Shown piece after piece: positions 45,530 to 54,381 of a DNA stretch of 64,000 nucleotides; the first letter of the stretch is position 1, and each line of letters opens with the position of its first letter. Both the position numbers and the translations under genes were made by a program. Source of the stretch: Eubacterium sp. (GTDB taxonomy: Bacteria > Bacillota > Clostridia > Lachnospirales > Lachnospiraceae); NCBI GenBank assembly GCA_017938215.1, contig JAGBBZ010000017.1, positions 19,300 through 83,299 on the forward strand, written 5' to 3'. The notes beneath the pieces were generated by a model. The model did no database searches. It had not been told where the DNA came from and worked only from the letters and a program-made list of their open reading frames with translations.

Positions 45530-46849
45530 ATGTTTGTGGGGCGAAAAAATGAACTGGCAGCATTGAAAGAGAATTTTCAGAAATCAGGGATTCCTGTAGT
45601 TGTACTTTATGGACGCGAGGGAATTGGAAAGACTACACTGATACGAGAATTTGCCAAGGAAACGGCTTGTGTTTATTATCTGGGACGTGAATTGTCCAAG
45701 CAAGAGCAGTTGATGTCTCTTGATGTAACCATGAAGGAAGTCGATGATCGTGTTGAAAAGGGCGAAAAACTTTGTCTTGTGCTGGATGAGTTTGATTTGA
45801 TGCACAAAGGATACAAGGACTTTTTTGGTGAGTTTGGAGAGCGTTTGGAAAAATCAGCATGGAATGAACATGTCATGATTGTATTGGCAAGTTCTTCGGT
45901 GCAATGGATTGAGAACCAAATGGTGGATGAGATGGGTGCTTTTGCGGCACGAATCTCTAGCTTTATGAAGCTGAAAGAATTTACCTTTCTTGAAATGGTA
46001 AACCGTTTCCCGGAAAGTAGCACAGAAGAGTGCATCACCATATATAGTATTCTTGGCGGCGTTCCCGGATATTTGGATTATTGGGATCCAAAGAAAACCG
46101 TTCGTGAAAATGTTATTTCGCTTATTTTGGAACGTAATGGTGCATTTCGCAAGGAAGCCAATCGTTTTTTGAAGACTGGTTTGCGGGAGTTACCATTTTA
46201 CAACACCATTTTAACGGTATTGGCAGAGGATGAGCCACGTTTGAATTATTTGTACAATCGAACAGGATTTAGTCGTGCAAAGATTTCCGTATATATTAAG
46301 AATCTGATTCAAATGGATGTGGCAGAAAAATATTTTTCCTACGAACCAAAGAAAAAGGACTGTGTGTTGAAAGGGTTATATGGAATTTCAGATTCTTTTA
46401 TGCATTTTTGGTATAAATTCGTATTTCCGAATCAGTCCCAATTAGAATTTACAGATGCATCTACCTTTTATGATACGTATATCAAAGAGGAACTTTCAGA
46501 GTATGTGTGTCAGACTTTTGAAAAAGTGTGTAAGGAATTTTTGGCATTGATGAACCAGTACGGAAAACTGGGAGCTCATTATGATTTACCTGTGACTTTC
46601 TATGGGCGCGATGGCAGAATTCCAATTGTGGCAGAAAGTGAAAACGGAAAACTTCTGGTAGGAACTTGCAAATGGTCCGTGGAGCCTATGAATCGCGATG
46701 AGTTCACACGATTTGTGCAAACGACGGAGCAGATTGGTCAGGAAGCAGATCATTATTATCTGTTTTCGAAGGAAGGCTTTACCAATGAACTTTCGATTAT
46801 GGCAAAGGGCATGGACAATATTGAATTGATTGATTTAGATAGCTTGTAA
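45530..46849 (+). CDS. AAA ATPase with DUF234-type C-terminus
   Basis: A 439-residue protein. It starts MFVGRKNELAALKENF and has Walker A GREGIGKTT (28-36), Walker B-like KLCLVLDEFDLM, and a winged-helix segment (LTVLAEDEPRLNYLYNRTGFSRAKISVYIKNL). The C-terminus (YDTYIKEELSEYVCQTFEKVC and VAESENGKLLVGTCKW) is a DUF234-like nuclease-fold domain. Such archaeal-type ATPases occur sporadically in Firmicutes, and their role is unknown. ATG 45530 is 8 bases after AAAGGTGG; a GTG two codons earlier is possible. A second ATPase of another family follows by 10 bases. Confidence 0.82.
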   Translation: MFVGRKNELAALKENFQKSGIPVVVLYGREGIGKTTLIREFAKETACVYYLGRELSKQEQLMSLDVTMKEVDDRVEKGEKLCLVLDEFDLMHKGYKDFFGEFGERLEKSAWNEHVMIVLASSSVQWIENQMVDEMGAFAARISSFMKLKEFTFLEMVNRFPESSTEECITIYSILGGVPGYLDYWDPKKTVRENVISLILERNGAFRKEANRFLKTGLRELPFYNTILTVLAEDEPRLNYLYNRTGFSRAKISVYIKNLIQMDVAEKYFSYEPKKKDCVLKGLYGISDSFMHFWYKFVFPNQSQLEFTDASTFYDTYIKEELSEYVCQTFEKVCKEFLALMNQYGKLGAHYDLPVTFYGRDGRIPIVAESENGKLLVGTCKWSVEPMNRDEFTRFVQTTEQIGQEADHYYLFSKEGFTNELSIMAKGMDNIELIDLDSL

Positions 46850-46859
46850 GGAGATTGTT

Positions 46860-48188
46860 ATGTATCGTGATACAGCGAGATTGATAATGTACGGAAACAT
46901 TGGTGACGATTCGGTTCTTATGAAACTGAGCGACATTTTTCGCAGAATGGATGCGGATGTGGAAATGCAGGAAAAGGACTCCTATGTACGGGAGATTTAT
47001 AATGAGATCTATCGTTTGTTAGAGATTTCCACCACCTATGGTTTTGATCGAAATTTGTGGCAATGTTATATCGCATATTTGCTTGCAACCAATGAAAATC
47101 CATTTAGTGTAATCTGTGAGAAAGTTGGTGTGGATCATGAGAAAGAAGATCAGGCCAGTGTCAATGAGATTGTGAAGTTGGATATGCAATGTTTCTATCA
47201 TTTGTTTCACTTTGATTTTAAAAGGGTGGAAGAAATGCTTTCCGTGAAGTGTTTTTCCATTTTAACGGATTACCGTTCGATGGCAAAGGATGAGAATACG
47301 TATAATAAAAGCGTTAGCGAAAAGGTAAAAGAGTTGGCCATGCAGTTGGCAGAGGCAAAGGATGGTCAAGGCTTTTTTACCATACTTACGGATTTTTATC
47401 AGCGTTATGGTGTTGGTAAATTTGGATTAAATAAAGCCTTCCGTGTGGTTCATGATGCGGGTGGTGCCACTGTATTATCGCCGATTACTCACACCAGTGA
47501 TGTGACATTATCCCATCTGGTGGGGTATGAGATTCAGAAACAACAGCTCATCGATAATACCGAAGCGTTTGTGGAAGGACGTAAGGCAAATAACTGTTTG
47601 CTTTTTGGGGATAGCGGTACGGGAAAATCTACGTGCATCAAAGCGATTTTGAATCAATATTATGATAAGGGACTTCGCTTAATCGAAGTTTATAAACATC
47701 AGTTTCAGGATTTGTCGAATATCATTGAACAGGTGAAAAATCGAAATTACAAGTTTATTATCTATATGGATGACCTTTCCTTTGAGGAATTTGAGATCGA
47801 ATATAAGTATTTGAAAGCGGTGATAGAAGGTGGATTGGAAGTGAAACCGGACAATGTACTGATCTACGCAACGTCCAACCGCAGACATTTGATTCGTGAG
47901 ACTTGGAGCGATCGTTCGGACATGTCCAATGATGAGTTGCATCGTTCCGATACGATGCAGGAGAAATTGTCCTTGGTGGCACGATTTGGTGTCAGCATTA
48001 ATTTCTCCAAGCCATCCAAGAAAGAATTTGATGAAATCGTTCTTGGCCTTGCGGCAGAAAATCCTGAAATCACATTGCCAAAGGAAGAGATTCTTATGAA
48101 GGCAAATGCATGGGGTGTGAGAAATGGTGGCTTCTCGGGACGAGTTGCTGAGCAATTTATCATTCATTTAAAATCCATTACGGTATAA
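46860..48188 (+). CDS. DUF815-family ATP-binding protein
   Basis: A 442-residue ATPase. The N-terminal ~180 residues are helical and family-specific. The C-terminal AAA-type core has GDSGTGKST (250-258) as Walker A, FIIYMDDLSFEEFE as Walker B, the sensor region LIYATSNRRHLIRE, and a lid with VARFGVSINFSKPSKKEFDEIVLGLA. This is the DUF815 family, of unassigned function. The gene follows the DUF234-type ATPase by 10 bases and precedes yqeG by 21. AGGAG precedes the ATG. The pairing suggests that the two ATPases share a function, but no partner reveals it. Confidence 0.88.
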   Translation: MYRDTARLIMYGNIGDDSVLMKLSDIFRRMDADVEMQEKDSYVREIYNEIYRLLEISTTYGFDRNLWQCYIAYLLATNENPFSVICEKVGVDHEKEDQASVNEIVKLDMQCFYHLFHFDFKRVEEMLSVKCFSILTDYRSMAKDENTYNKSVSEKVKELAMQLAEAKDGQGFFTILTDFYQRYGVGKFGLNKAFRVVHDAGGATVLSPITHTSDVTLSHLVGYEIQKQQLIDNTEAFVEGRKANNCLLFGDSGTGKSTCIKAILNQYYDKGLRLIEVYKHQFQDLSNIIEQVKNRNYKFIIYMDDLSFEEFEIEYKYLKAVIEGGLEVKPDNVLIYATSNRRHLIRETWSDRSDMSNDELHRSDTMQEKLSLVARFGVSINFSKPSKKEFDEIVLGLAAENPEITLPKEEILMKANAWGVRNGGFSGRVAEQFIIHLKSITV

Positions 48189-48209
48189 CAAAGAAGAAAG
48201 GAAACTTCT

Positions 48210-48713
48210 ATGTTTGAAATGTTTTTTCCGGATGACACGGTAGAATCTACCTATGATATTGACTTTGAGAAGTTATATGAGGATGGATACCGTGGGATTC
48301 TGTTTGATATTGACAATACTCTTGTGGAGCATGGGAAACCGGCAGATGCAAGAGCATTGAAGTTGTTTGAACGTTTGAAAAACATCGGATATGAGTGTTG
48401 TTTGATTTCCAATAATAAAGAACAGCGTGTTGCCAGTTTTAATGAAAAGATTGGTGTACACATGATTTTTAAAGCCAATAAACCTTTTGAAAAAGGTTAT
48501 CTTTTAGGGATGGAAAAAATGCAGACCAATGCAGAAAACACGCTTTTTGTCGGGGATCAGCTTTTTACGGATGTGTGGGGCGCGAAGCGAATTGGGATAC
48601 GCAACATTTTAGTAAAACCCATTGATAAGCGAGAAGAAATCCAAATCGTACTGAAGCGATATTTGGAACGAATTGTCCTGAAGGAATATGAAAAGAAAGG
48701 ACGAAAAAGATGA
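48210..48713 (+). CDS. yqeG: YqeG family HAD phosphatase
   Basis: A 167-residue HAD-superfamily IIIA phosphatase of the YqeG family. Motif I is GILFDIDNTLVEHGK with Asp33 and Asp35; motif II lies in CCLISNNKEQRV; motif III/IV is FVGDQLFTDVWGAKRIG. Family members dephosphorylate small substrates, with phosphatidylglycerophosphate phosphatase activity suggested for relatives. In Bacillus, yqeG lies near shikimate and translation genes; here it precedes the peptidase-aroDK-efp set. AGAAAGGAAAC is the ribosome site. The stop overlaps the next ATG (ATGA). Confidence 0.9.
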   Translation: MFEMFFPDDTVESTYDIDFEKLYEDGYRGILFDIDNTLVEHGKPADARALKLFERLKNIGYECCLISNNKEQRVASFNEKIGVHMIFKANKPFEKGYLLGMEKMQTNAENTLFVGDQLFTDVWGAKRIGIRNILVKPIDKREEIQIVLKRYLERIVLKEYEKKGRKR

Positions 48714-49810
48714 TTCAAGATGTGTTGAAAGAAAATGGATTGGATGGTGTGATCATCAGCAGTCCAGCCAATATGCGAAGCCAAAGTGGGTTTCGTGGTG
48801 AGGGAATCGTATACATCTCTGAGACGATGCGAGTGGTCTTTACCGATTCTCGCTATACCATCGCAGCGAAAGAGGAATGCCCGGAATTTGAAATTGTCCA
48901 ATACAAGGGAAGTCTATATGAAACATGGTTGACTTTGCTTTTGGAACGTCTGGGAAGTTCTGTAGTTGCGGCATTGAACGTAGGATATGAGGACAGCGAA
49001 ATGACGGTTCAGTCATATCATAAACTGGAGGATGTGTTGCGTAAGCATGAAGTGCCAGGGGTGACGTTGAAACCGTTAGGGAATGCATTGGATTTGCTTC
49101 GTCAGCAAAAGACGGAGGAAGAGATTCGGTGGATGGAACGTGCGGAGCAAATTGGCGACCAGGCTTTTGGAAAAATATTGGCGACGATACGTGAGTACCG
49201 CGAGATGGAGAAGTCATTGACAGAAAAGCAAGTGGCTGCCTATCTGGAATTTTATATGAAGGAGCTGGGGGCAGAAGGAACCAGCTTTGATACCATTGCG
49301 GCAAGTGGGATTCATTCTTCTATGCCACATGCCATACCGACAGATAAGGTGCTGGAGGACGGCGATTTTCTGACGATGGACTTTGGGTGTAAAGTCAATG
49401 GATATTGTTCGGATATGACAAGAACCATCGTCATTGGAAGTGCGAATGAAAAACAGAAAGAAATCTATGAAGTAGTGCGCCAAGCACAGCAAGCAGCGTT
49501 GGATGCCATTCGTCCGGGAATGAAAGGGCGGGAAGTGGATGAGATTGCCAGAGCGGTGATCCGTGACGCGGGATATGGCGATTGCTTTGGTCATAGTCTT
49601 GGTCATAGTGTCGGCTTGATGATCCATGAGACGCCTTGTTTTGCACCACGAGAGGATTCGGAGATTAAGCCCGGTATGGTTATAACGGTGGAGCCGGGCA
49701 TCTATGTGGAAGGATTTGGTGGTGTACGAATTGAAGATGTGGTAGTGATTACTGAGGACGGATGTCAAAATTTGACTCATTCGGAGAAAGCTTTGATAGA
49801 AATTAAGTAA
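48710..49810 (+). CDS. M24 family aminopeptidase P (Xaa-Pro)
   Basis: A 366-residue metallopeptidase of the pita-bread fold. A ~125-residue N-terminal creatinase-like domain comes first. The catalytic domain has the five metal ligands: Asp in MDFGCKVNGYCSDMTRTI (two), His in GHSLGHSVGLMIHE, and Glu in VEPGIYVEGFGGVRIEDVV (two). It removes N-terminal residues before proline. It is coupled to yqeG by a 4-base overlap and followed by aroDK and efp. In clostridia an M24 peptidase directly next to efp is common, and this locus keeps that layout with aroDK inserted between. Confidence 0.93.
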   Translation: MIQDVLKENGLDGVIISSPANMRSQSGFRGEGIVYISETMRVVFTDSRYTIAAKEECPEFEIVQYKGSLYETWLTLLLERLGSSVVAALNVGYEDSEMTVQSYHKLEDVLRKHEVPGVTLKPLGNALDLLRQQKTEEEIRWMERAEQIGDQAFGKILATIREYREMEKSLTEKQVAAYLEFYMKELGAEGTSFDTIAASGIHSSMPHAIPTDKVLEDGDFLTMDFGCKVNGYCSDMTRTIVIGSANEKQKEIYEVVRQAQQAALDAIRPGMKGREVDEIARAVIRDAGYGDCFGHSLGHSVGLMIHETPCFAPREDSEIKPGMVITVEPGIYVEGFGGVRIEDVVVITEDGCQNLTHSEKALIEIK

Positions 49811-49825
49811 AGGGGAACGATACCA

Positions 49826-51058
49826 ATGAAACGACCTGAGATATGTATTCCGATTACCGATGTAACAAGAGATGAAATTATTGCGCGAGCAAAGGAGTTT
49901 GCAGGACTTTCTGCGGAACTAGTGGAGTGGCGCATGGACTTTTTTGCTGGTTACGAGAAAGAAATTGTCAGTGTTGCCAAGGAATTAAAATCCGTATTGG
50001 GCGGGAAAAAACTTGTCGCCACGCTACGTACCGAATACGAAGGTGGCGAGGCAAATGGAAGTCGATTTGACTATGTTGCACTGCTGACGGAATTGGTGTC
50101 TGCCAGTGTGGCAGATTATGTGGATGTGGAAATGAAACGAGATCCGAAAGGTGTGCAGCAGATTATTGCGGCAGCAAAAGAGTCTGATACGAAAATAATT
50201 GGTTCCTATCATGATTTCGGGAAGACACCTTCTGGTGACGAAATTGTGACGCTTTTGGAAGAAGCGCGAGCACTTGGTGCAGACATCGGGAAATTGGCGT
50301 GTATGCCGGCAGAGGATGCAGAGCAGGGAAAAGCAGATGTGGAAACTTTGCTTGTGGCTACGGAGACCATGAAAAAGAAGTATCCCGAGTATCCGATTAT
50401 CACCATGAGTATGGGAGAGTATGGAAAAATGTCCCGCTTATATGGTGGATTGTATGGCTCTTGTGTGACATTTGGCTGTGTAGGAACGGCATCTGCACCG
50501 GGACAGATTGAGCTTTCTGACATGCAGGAAGTGTTTGATAAGATTTATTCCGGAAAGAAACACATTGCTCTCATTGGGTTTATGGGAGTGGGGAAATCTA
50601 CGATTTCCAGAGAACTTCATCGTCAGACAGGTCGCCCGGAATTTGATACGGACCGGATCATCGTGGAGCAGGAAGGGTGTGCGATTTCGGACATATTTGC
50701 AGAAAAAGGAGAACCGTATTTTCGCCAGTTAGAAACTGCACTCATTGATGAATTGGGACCACGTCCGGCAGGAATTATTTCATGTGGAGGTGGTATGGCG
50801 ATTCGGGACATCAATGTGAAGAAACTTCGTGCGATTGGAGAAATCGTACTTTTGACAGCGACGCCGGAGACGATTTATGAGCGAGTAAAACATAGTACGG
50901 ACCGTCCACTCCTCAATGGAAATATGAATGTTCCGTATATCAAAGGATTGATGGATGCTCGTCGTCCGTTCTATGAAAAGGCTGCGACGGTTACTGTTTC
51001 CACCGATGGAAAGACGGTACAGGAAATTGCAACAGAGATATTGGCATTATGTGAGTAA
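49826..51058 (+). CDS. aroDK: Fused type I 3-dehydroquinase and shikimate kinase
   Basis: A 410-residue bifunctional shikimate-pathway protein. Residues 1-~235 are type I dehydroquinase: EWRMDFF, GSYHDF with catalytic His129, KLACMP with Schiff-base Lys156 (27 apart, as in AroD), and SAPGQ near the end. After a short linker, residues ~243-410 are shikimate kinase: GFMGVGKS (251-258), FDTDRIIVEQEG, PYFRQLE, SCGGGMAI and STDRPLL. It would dehydrate 3-dehydroquinate and phosphorylate shikimate, with AroE needed in between but not seen here. A short AAAGGGG ribosome site precedes the ATG. The fusion has no frameshift or stop. Confidence 0.95.
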   Translation: MKRPEICIPITDVTRDEIIARAKEFAGLSAELVEWRMDFFAGYEKEIVSVAKELKSVLGGKKLVATLRTEYEGGEANGSRFDYVALLTELVSASVADYVDVEMKRDPKGVQQIIAAAKESDTKIIGSYHDFGKTPSGDEIVTLLEEARALGADIGKLACMPAEDAEQGKADVETLLVATETMKKKYPEYPIITMSMGEYGKMSRLYGGLYGSCVTFGCVGTASAPGQIELSDMQEVFDKIYSGKKHIALIGFMGVGKSTISRELHRQTGRPEFDTDRIIVEQEGCAISDIFAEKGEPYFRQLETALIDELGPRPAGIISCGGGMAIRDINVKKLRAIGEIVLLTATPETIYERVKHSTDRPLLNGNMNVPYIKGLMDARRPFYEKAATVTVSTDGKTVQEIATEILALCE

Positions 51059-51062
51059 AAGT

Positions 51063-51091
51063 TTTACTTGAAAAATGGCACAGAATATAAT
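51063..51091 (+). promoter_or_regulatory. efp: Possible promoter of efp
   Basis: TTTACT (51063-51068) and a perfect TATAAT (51086-51091) are 17 bases apart, about 84 bases before efp. The leader includes a small TACAGA/TCTGTA hairpin at 51132-51148. Confidence 0.45.
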
Positions 51092-51174
51092 AAAATAGTG
51101 AGTAGATGTACGAAAGTATTTTGAAATGGAATACAGATTCGTTCTGTACGATTAAAAAGTAGGAGGAACTGAAC

Positions 51175-51732
51175 ATGATTTCAGCAGGAGATTTTAAAAA
51201 CGGATTAACACTTGAGATTGATGGTGTTGTATATCAGATTCTTGAGTTCCAGCATGTAAAACCTGGAAAAGGAGCTGCGTTTGTACGTACAAAGTTAAAG
51301 AATATCGTTGACGGTGGTGCCGTTGAGAGAACTTTCCGTCCACAGGAGAAATTTCCACAGGCACATATCGATAAAAAGGATATGCAGTATCTCTATGCAG
51401 AGGGAGATATGTACAACTTCATGGATATGGAGACATATGATCAGATTGCATTGGCAGAGGAGAATATTGGCGATGCAATGAAATTTGTAAAAGAGAACGA
51501 CATGGTTAAAATGGTTTCCTACAAAGGTAATATTTTCTCTGTAGAGCCACCAATGTTTGCAGAGCTTGAGGTTACTGAGACTGAGCCTGGTGTAAAAGGT
51601 GATACAGCTACAAACGTAACAAAACCTGCAACCGTAGAGACAGGTGCTATCGTAAACGTACCTATTTTCGTTAACCAGGGTGATGTGATTCAGATTGATA
51701 CACGTACAGGTGAATATTTGAAACGTATCTAA
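51175..51732 (+). CDS. efp: Elongation factor P
   Basis: A 185-residue elongation factor P, which rescues ribosomes stalled at polyproline. The three-domain beta-barrel layout is clear, with the tip loop PGKGAAF carrying Lys32 as the position that is modified in some bacteria, and the C-terminal signature [30 protein letters not shown] lies 8 bases upstream of the ATG. It follows aroDK by 116 bases with its own probable promoter and precedes fabH. The window contains several proline-rich secreted proteins that would benefit from EF-P, although that is only a general inference. Confidence 0.97.
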   Translation: MISAGDFKNGLTLEIDGVVYQILEFQHVKPGKGAAFVRTKLKNIVDGGAVERTFRPQEKFPQAHIDKKDMQYLYAEGDMYNFMDMETYDQIALAEENIGDAMKFVKENDMVKMVSYKGNIFSVEPPMFAELEVTETEPGVKGDTATNVTKPATVETGAIVNVPIFVNQGDVIQIDTRTGEYLKRI

Positions 51733-51770
51733 TTTGGTTATTGAATAATTACAGAATAAAAAACAGAATT

Positions 51771-51803
51771 TCAAGAGGGTCCTGGAATGGGCTCTCTTGA
51801 TTT
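51771..51803 (+). terminator. Hairpin after efp
   Basis: TCAAGAGGGTCC (51771-51782) pairs with GGGCTCTCTTGA (51789-51800), 12 bp with two G-U pairs and a 6-base loop, followed by TTTGCGTT. It is a plausible terminator with a short U-tract. Confidence 0.65.
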
Positions 51804-51878
51804 GCGTTAAGAACAATATTTTCAAAAACCGTGAGAAGTGGTTTTGAAAACCTTGTGTTGAATTTTGGAGGAGATGTA

Positions 51879-52853
51879 ATGGCAGTTAAAATTATAGGAA
51901 CCGGAAGCTATTTGCCGAAAAATGTGGCAGATAATCATTTTCTTTCCACGATTGTAGATACAAATGATGAGTGGATCAGTCAGAGAACAGGAATTAAAGA
52001 GCGTCGTTTGTCTAGTGGAAGTAAGGAAGGAACGTCTTTCATGGCTGTGGAGGCAGCAAAGGCAGCTTTAGAGAATGCAGGAGTGACTGCAGAGGAGTTG
52101 GATTTGATTATTGTTGCGACTGTTTCGGCGGACTCCTTTGTACCGAGTACGTCCTGCTATGTACAGGGTGAGATTGGAGCGATTCGTGCTACATGTTTTG
52201 ACTTGAATGCAGCATGTTCCGGTTTTTTGTTTTCCATGAATACTGCAAATGCATATTTGGAAATGGGAATGGCGAAAACGGCATTGATTATCGGTGCAGA
52301 GACGTTATCTCGTGAAGTAGACTGGTCGGACCGAAGTACTTGTATTCTTTTCGGAGATGGTGCTGGTGCAGCGATTCTTCGCAAGGAAGAGGGCGAAGGT
52401 GGAATTCTCGCAAGTGTTACCGGATCTGATGGAAGCCAGGGAGATGTGTTGACTTGTAAGAGTCGTGGTATCCAGAACCCATTTTATAAGAGTAAACGTA
52501 AAAAAGATTATATCCAGATGGAAGGTCAGGCGGTGTTCCGTTTTGCGGTAACAACGGTGCCAAAATACATTAAGCACCTTTTGAAGAAGACAGGATTGGA
52601 AGCAGATGATATTAAGTATTATGTACTTCATCAGGCCAACCGTCGAATTTTGGAGTCCATTGCCAAACGGTTGAAAGTCGATATGGACAAGATACCAATG
52701 AACTTGGATCATTATGGAAATACGTCTTCGGCTAGTATTCCGATTTTGTTAGATGAGATTAACCGCAACGAGTTGCTCGAACCAGGTGATAAGATCATTC
52801 TTTCCGGTTTTGGTGGAGGATTGACCTGGGGAGCGACATTGATTGAGTGGTAA
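51879..52853 (+). CDS. fabH: 3-oxoacyl-ACP synthase III (FabH)
   Basis: A 324-residue ketoacyl-ACP synthase III that starts fatty-acid synthesis by condensing acyl-CoA with malonyl-ACP. The catalytic triad is Cys113 (AACSGF), His251 (VLHQANRR) and Asn281 (HYGNTSSASIP). The N-terminal GTGSYLPKNV and DTNDEWISQRTGIKERR are typical. ATG 51879 follows GGAGG (51867-51871) by 7 bases; the earlier in-frame ATG at 51831 is unlikely. It stands alone: acpP, fabD, fabF and fabZ are not beside it. Confidence 0.95.
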   Translation: MAVKIIGTGSYLPKNVADNHFLSTIVDTNDEWISQRTGIKERRLSSGSKEGTSFMAVEAAKAALENAGVTAEELDLIIVATVSADSFVPSTSCYVQGEIGAIRATCFDLNAACSGFLFSMNTANAYLEMGMAKTALIIGAETLSREVDWSDRSTCILFGDGAGAAILRKEEGEGGILASVTGSDGSQGDVLTCKSRGIQNPFYKSKRKKDYIQMEGQAVFRFAVTTVPKYIKHLLKKTGLEADDIKYYVLHQANRRILESIAKRLKVDMDKIPMNLDHYGNTSSASIPILLDEINRNELLEPGDKIILSGFGGGLTWGATLIEW

Positions 52854-52889
52854 AAGAAAATGCTATATCAATGATCTGATAGAAATGAG

Positions 52890-52956
52890 CAAATGACCGT
52901 GTATTTTGTGACTTGGGATACAATTTCGTTCGAAGAACAAAGCACATGGTCATTTG
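52890..52956. repeat. Long-range stem upstream of the nucleosidase gene
   Basis: CAAATGACCGTGT (52890-52902) can pair with ACATGGTCATTTG (52944-52956), 13 bp with one G-U, around a loop of about 41 bases that itself contains a TTCGTTCGAA palindrome. It lies 22 bases before the start codon and could be a structured leader. It does not match a SAM- or SAH-riboswitch that I can recognise. Confidence 0.45.
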
Positions 52957-52977
52957 TTGTACATGAGGAGAGTAACG

Positions 52978-53679
52978 ATGAAGAAGATTTTGATTCAAGG
53001 TGCCATGTTCAGTGAGATTTCTTATTATCTGGATCAGGAGTGCTTTCAAGATGTGGAGGAAGTGGTAATCAATGGCTTTCCTTTTTATCGTGGGAAAGTG
53101 GATGATAAGATTATTATCGTACAGTTGACAAAGATGGGGACCATAAATGCGACGATGGCAACGATGACAGCGCTGTATGAGTTTCAACCAGATGTGGTGA
53201 TTAATCAGGGAACGGCAGGGGCTCAGGTGAGAGAGTTAACCAGTGGTGATATCGTTATTGGTAAGCAGGCAGTGAATGTACACTCTTTGGAAATGCCGGC
53301 TCGAGGATACGGAGAAGGAATTGAGCCAAAAGAGTGGGTGAAAATGCACACAGAGTATATTAATGCGGAGGAGGAATTGGTTCAATTTTTTGAACGTGGA
53401 TTTCGCAAATCGGATGAGGTTGGAAATGTAATTAGCGGAACATTGGGAACAGGAGATTTGTTTAGCAAAGAGAAGGACCGGATTTTGTGGTTGCGAGCAA
53501 CCTTTGGACATCTTAGCGAAGATATGGAAACATTTGCGGTTTATCAAGCATGCAGAGAGTGTGGAGTGCCATGTGTGGGGATTCGCGTAATTTCAAACAA
53601 TGAGCTTTTAGGAGAGCCGTTTGATTCTGCTACAGCATTGACGTTACAGAAGATGATTTGGAATGTGGTAACAGCATAA
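52978..53679 (+). CDS. mtnN: MTA/SAH nucleosidase-like protein
   Basis: A 233-residue nucleoside phosphorylase-superfamily protein. Its layout fits 5'-methylthioadenosine/S-adenosylhomocysteine nucleosidase: a KILIQGAMFSEISYY start, LTKMGTINATMATMTALYEFQPDVVINQGTAG, a GKQAVNVHS segment, and SEDMETFAVYQACRECGVP with the catalytic Glu in MET in place of the more usual MEGA. The final region RVISNNELLGEPFD has the conserved Asp-like closing motif. The function should be taken as probable rather than certain. ATG 52978 follows GAGGAG by 7 bases. A long stem lies upstream and a terminator after it. Confidence 0.8.
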   Translation: MKKILIQGAMFSEISYYLDQECFQDVEEVVINGFPFYRGKVDDKIIIVQLTKMGTINATMATMTALYEFQPDVVINQGTAGAQVRELTSGDIVIGKQAVNVHSLEMPARGYGEGIEPKEWVKMHTEYINAEEELVQFFERGFRKSDEVGNVISGTLGTGDLFSKEKDRILWLRATFGHLSEDMETFAVYQACRECGVPCVGIRVISNNELLGEPFDSATALTLQKMIWNVVTA

Positions 53680-53680
53680 A

Positions 53681-53712
53681 GGGGATCCGTCAGATCCCCA
53701 TTTCTTTTATTT
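53681..53712. terminator. Bidirectional terminator between nucleosidase and SGNH gene
   Basis: GGGGATC (53681-53687) pairs with GATCCCC (53693-53699) around a 5-base loop, followed on the plus strand by ATTTCTTTTATTTT. It overlaps the end of the minus-strand SGNH gene. Confidence 0.6.
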
Positions 53713-54307
53713 TATGATAGAATGCGTTTGCCAAGGCGTGATGTCCTTCGGCAGTTAAGTGTAGGCTATCTTCCCAGGAAGGCTTGGCATAGTCAGCAGC
53801 ATTTAAAAATGCGACACCGAGATGATCAGCTACCTTTTCAAGGGCATTTCCCAATTCATGAGAGATTCGGATGGAGGCCTGTGGGAAGGAGGAAGCAAAC
53901 TCAGAATTCTCCATGTTGTCGCCTAAATGAATGGGACTCACAAGGAGAACCGGGGCTTCGCTGACATCCAAAATTGTCTTGGTCAGGCGATGAAGACTGT
54001 CTGCGATTTTTTCTACCGACGGTGCAAAACGCTGTTTCATGTCGTTACTGCCCAACATTAAAATGGTAAGATCAACTGGTTTATGGGTTTCGATGCATGG
54101 AACGATAAAGTCCATGCCATTTTTGTATGGTGCCAGCGGATCATCGAAGGAAGAGGTACGACTGTTTAATCCTTCTTCCAAAATCAGATAGTCGGAACCG
54201 AGAAGATTGGCGAGTTGGCGTGTCCAACGTGTATTGTCATCGTAGCGACCGCCAGCAGGATTGTATCCATGGGTGTTGGAGTCGCCATAGCATAAAATGT
54301 GTTTCAT
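53690..54307 (-). CDS. Intracellular SGNH hydrolase (arylesterase-like)
   Basis: A 205-residue single-domain SGNH/GDSL hydrolase without a signal peptide. Block I is LCYGDSNTHG with Ser10, block III is MLGSND with the oxyanion Asn, and block V is DSLHLT with Asp180 and His183. The NPAGGRYDDNTRWTRQL segment after block I is shared with arylesterase and acetyl-xylan/acyl-ester hydrolases of this branch. It probably cleaves short acyl esters. AAAGGAA precedes the ATG. It is unrelated in architecture to the two secreted esterases at 3530-7958. It is divergent from the LytTR regulator with a 74-base gap. Confidence 0.9.
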   Translation of the reverse strand: MKHILCYGDSNTHGYNPAGGRYDDNTRWTRQLANLLGSDYLILEEGLNSRTSSFDDPLAPYKNGMDFIVPCIETHKPVDLTILMLGSNDMKQRFAPSVEKIADSLHRLTKTILDVSEAPVLLVSPIHLGDNMENSEFASSFPQASIRISHELGNALEKVADHLGVAFLNAADYAKPSWEDSLHLTAEGHHALANAFYHKIKEMGI

Positions 54308-54381
54308 TATTGATTCCTTTCAAAATATTTTTTTGTCCGTATGTATATCGACAGGTTTTAAGAGAAAGAAAAGAGAGCATT

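Noticed and set aside
54127-54381. Upstream extension of the LytTR regulator
   Set aside because: The extra 85 codons are antisense to the SGNH hydrolase gene; a receiver domain starts properly at ATG 54382.
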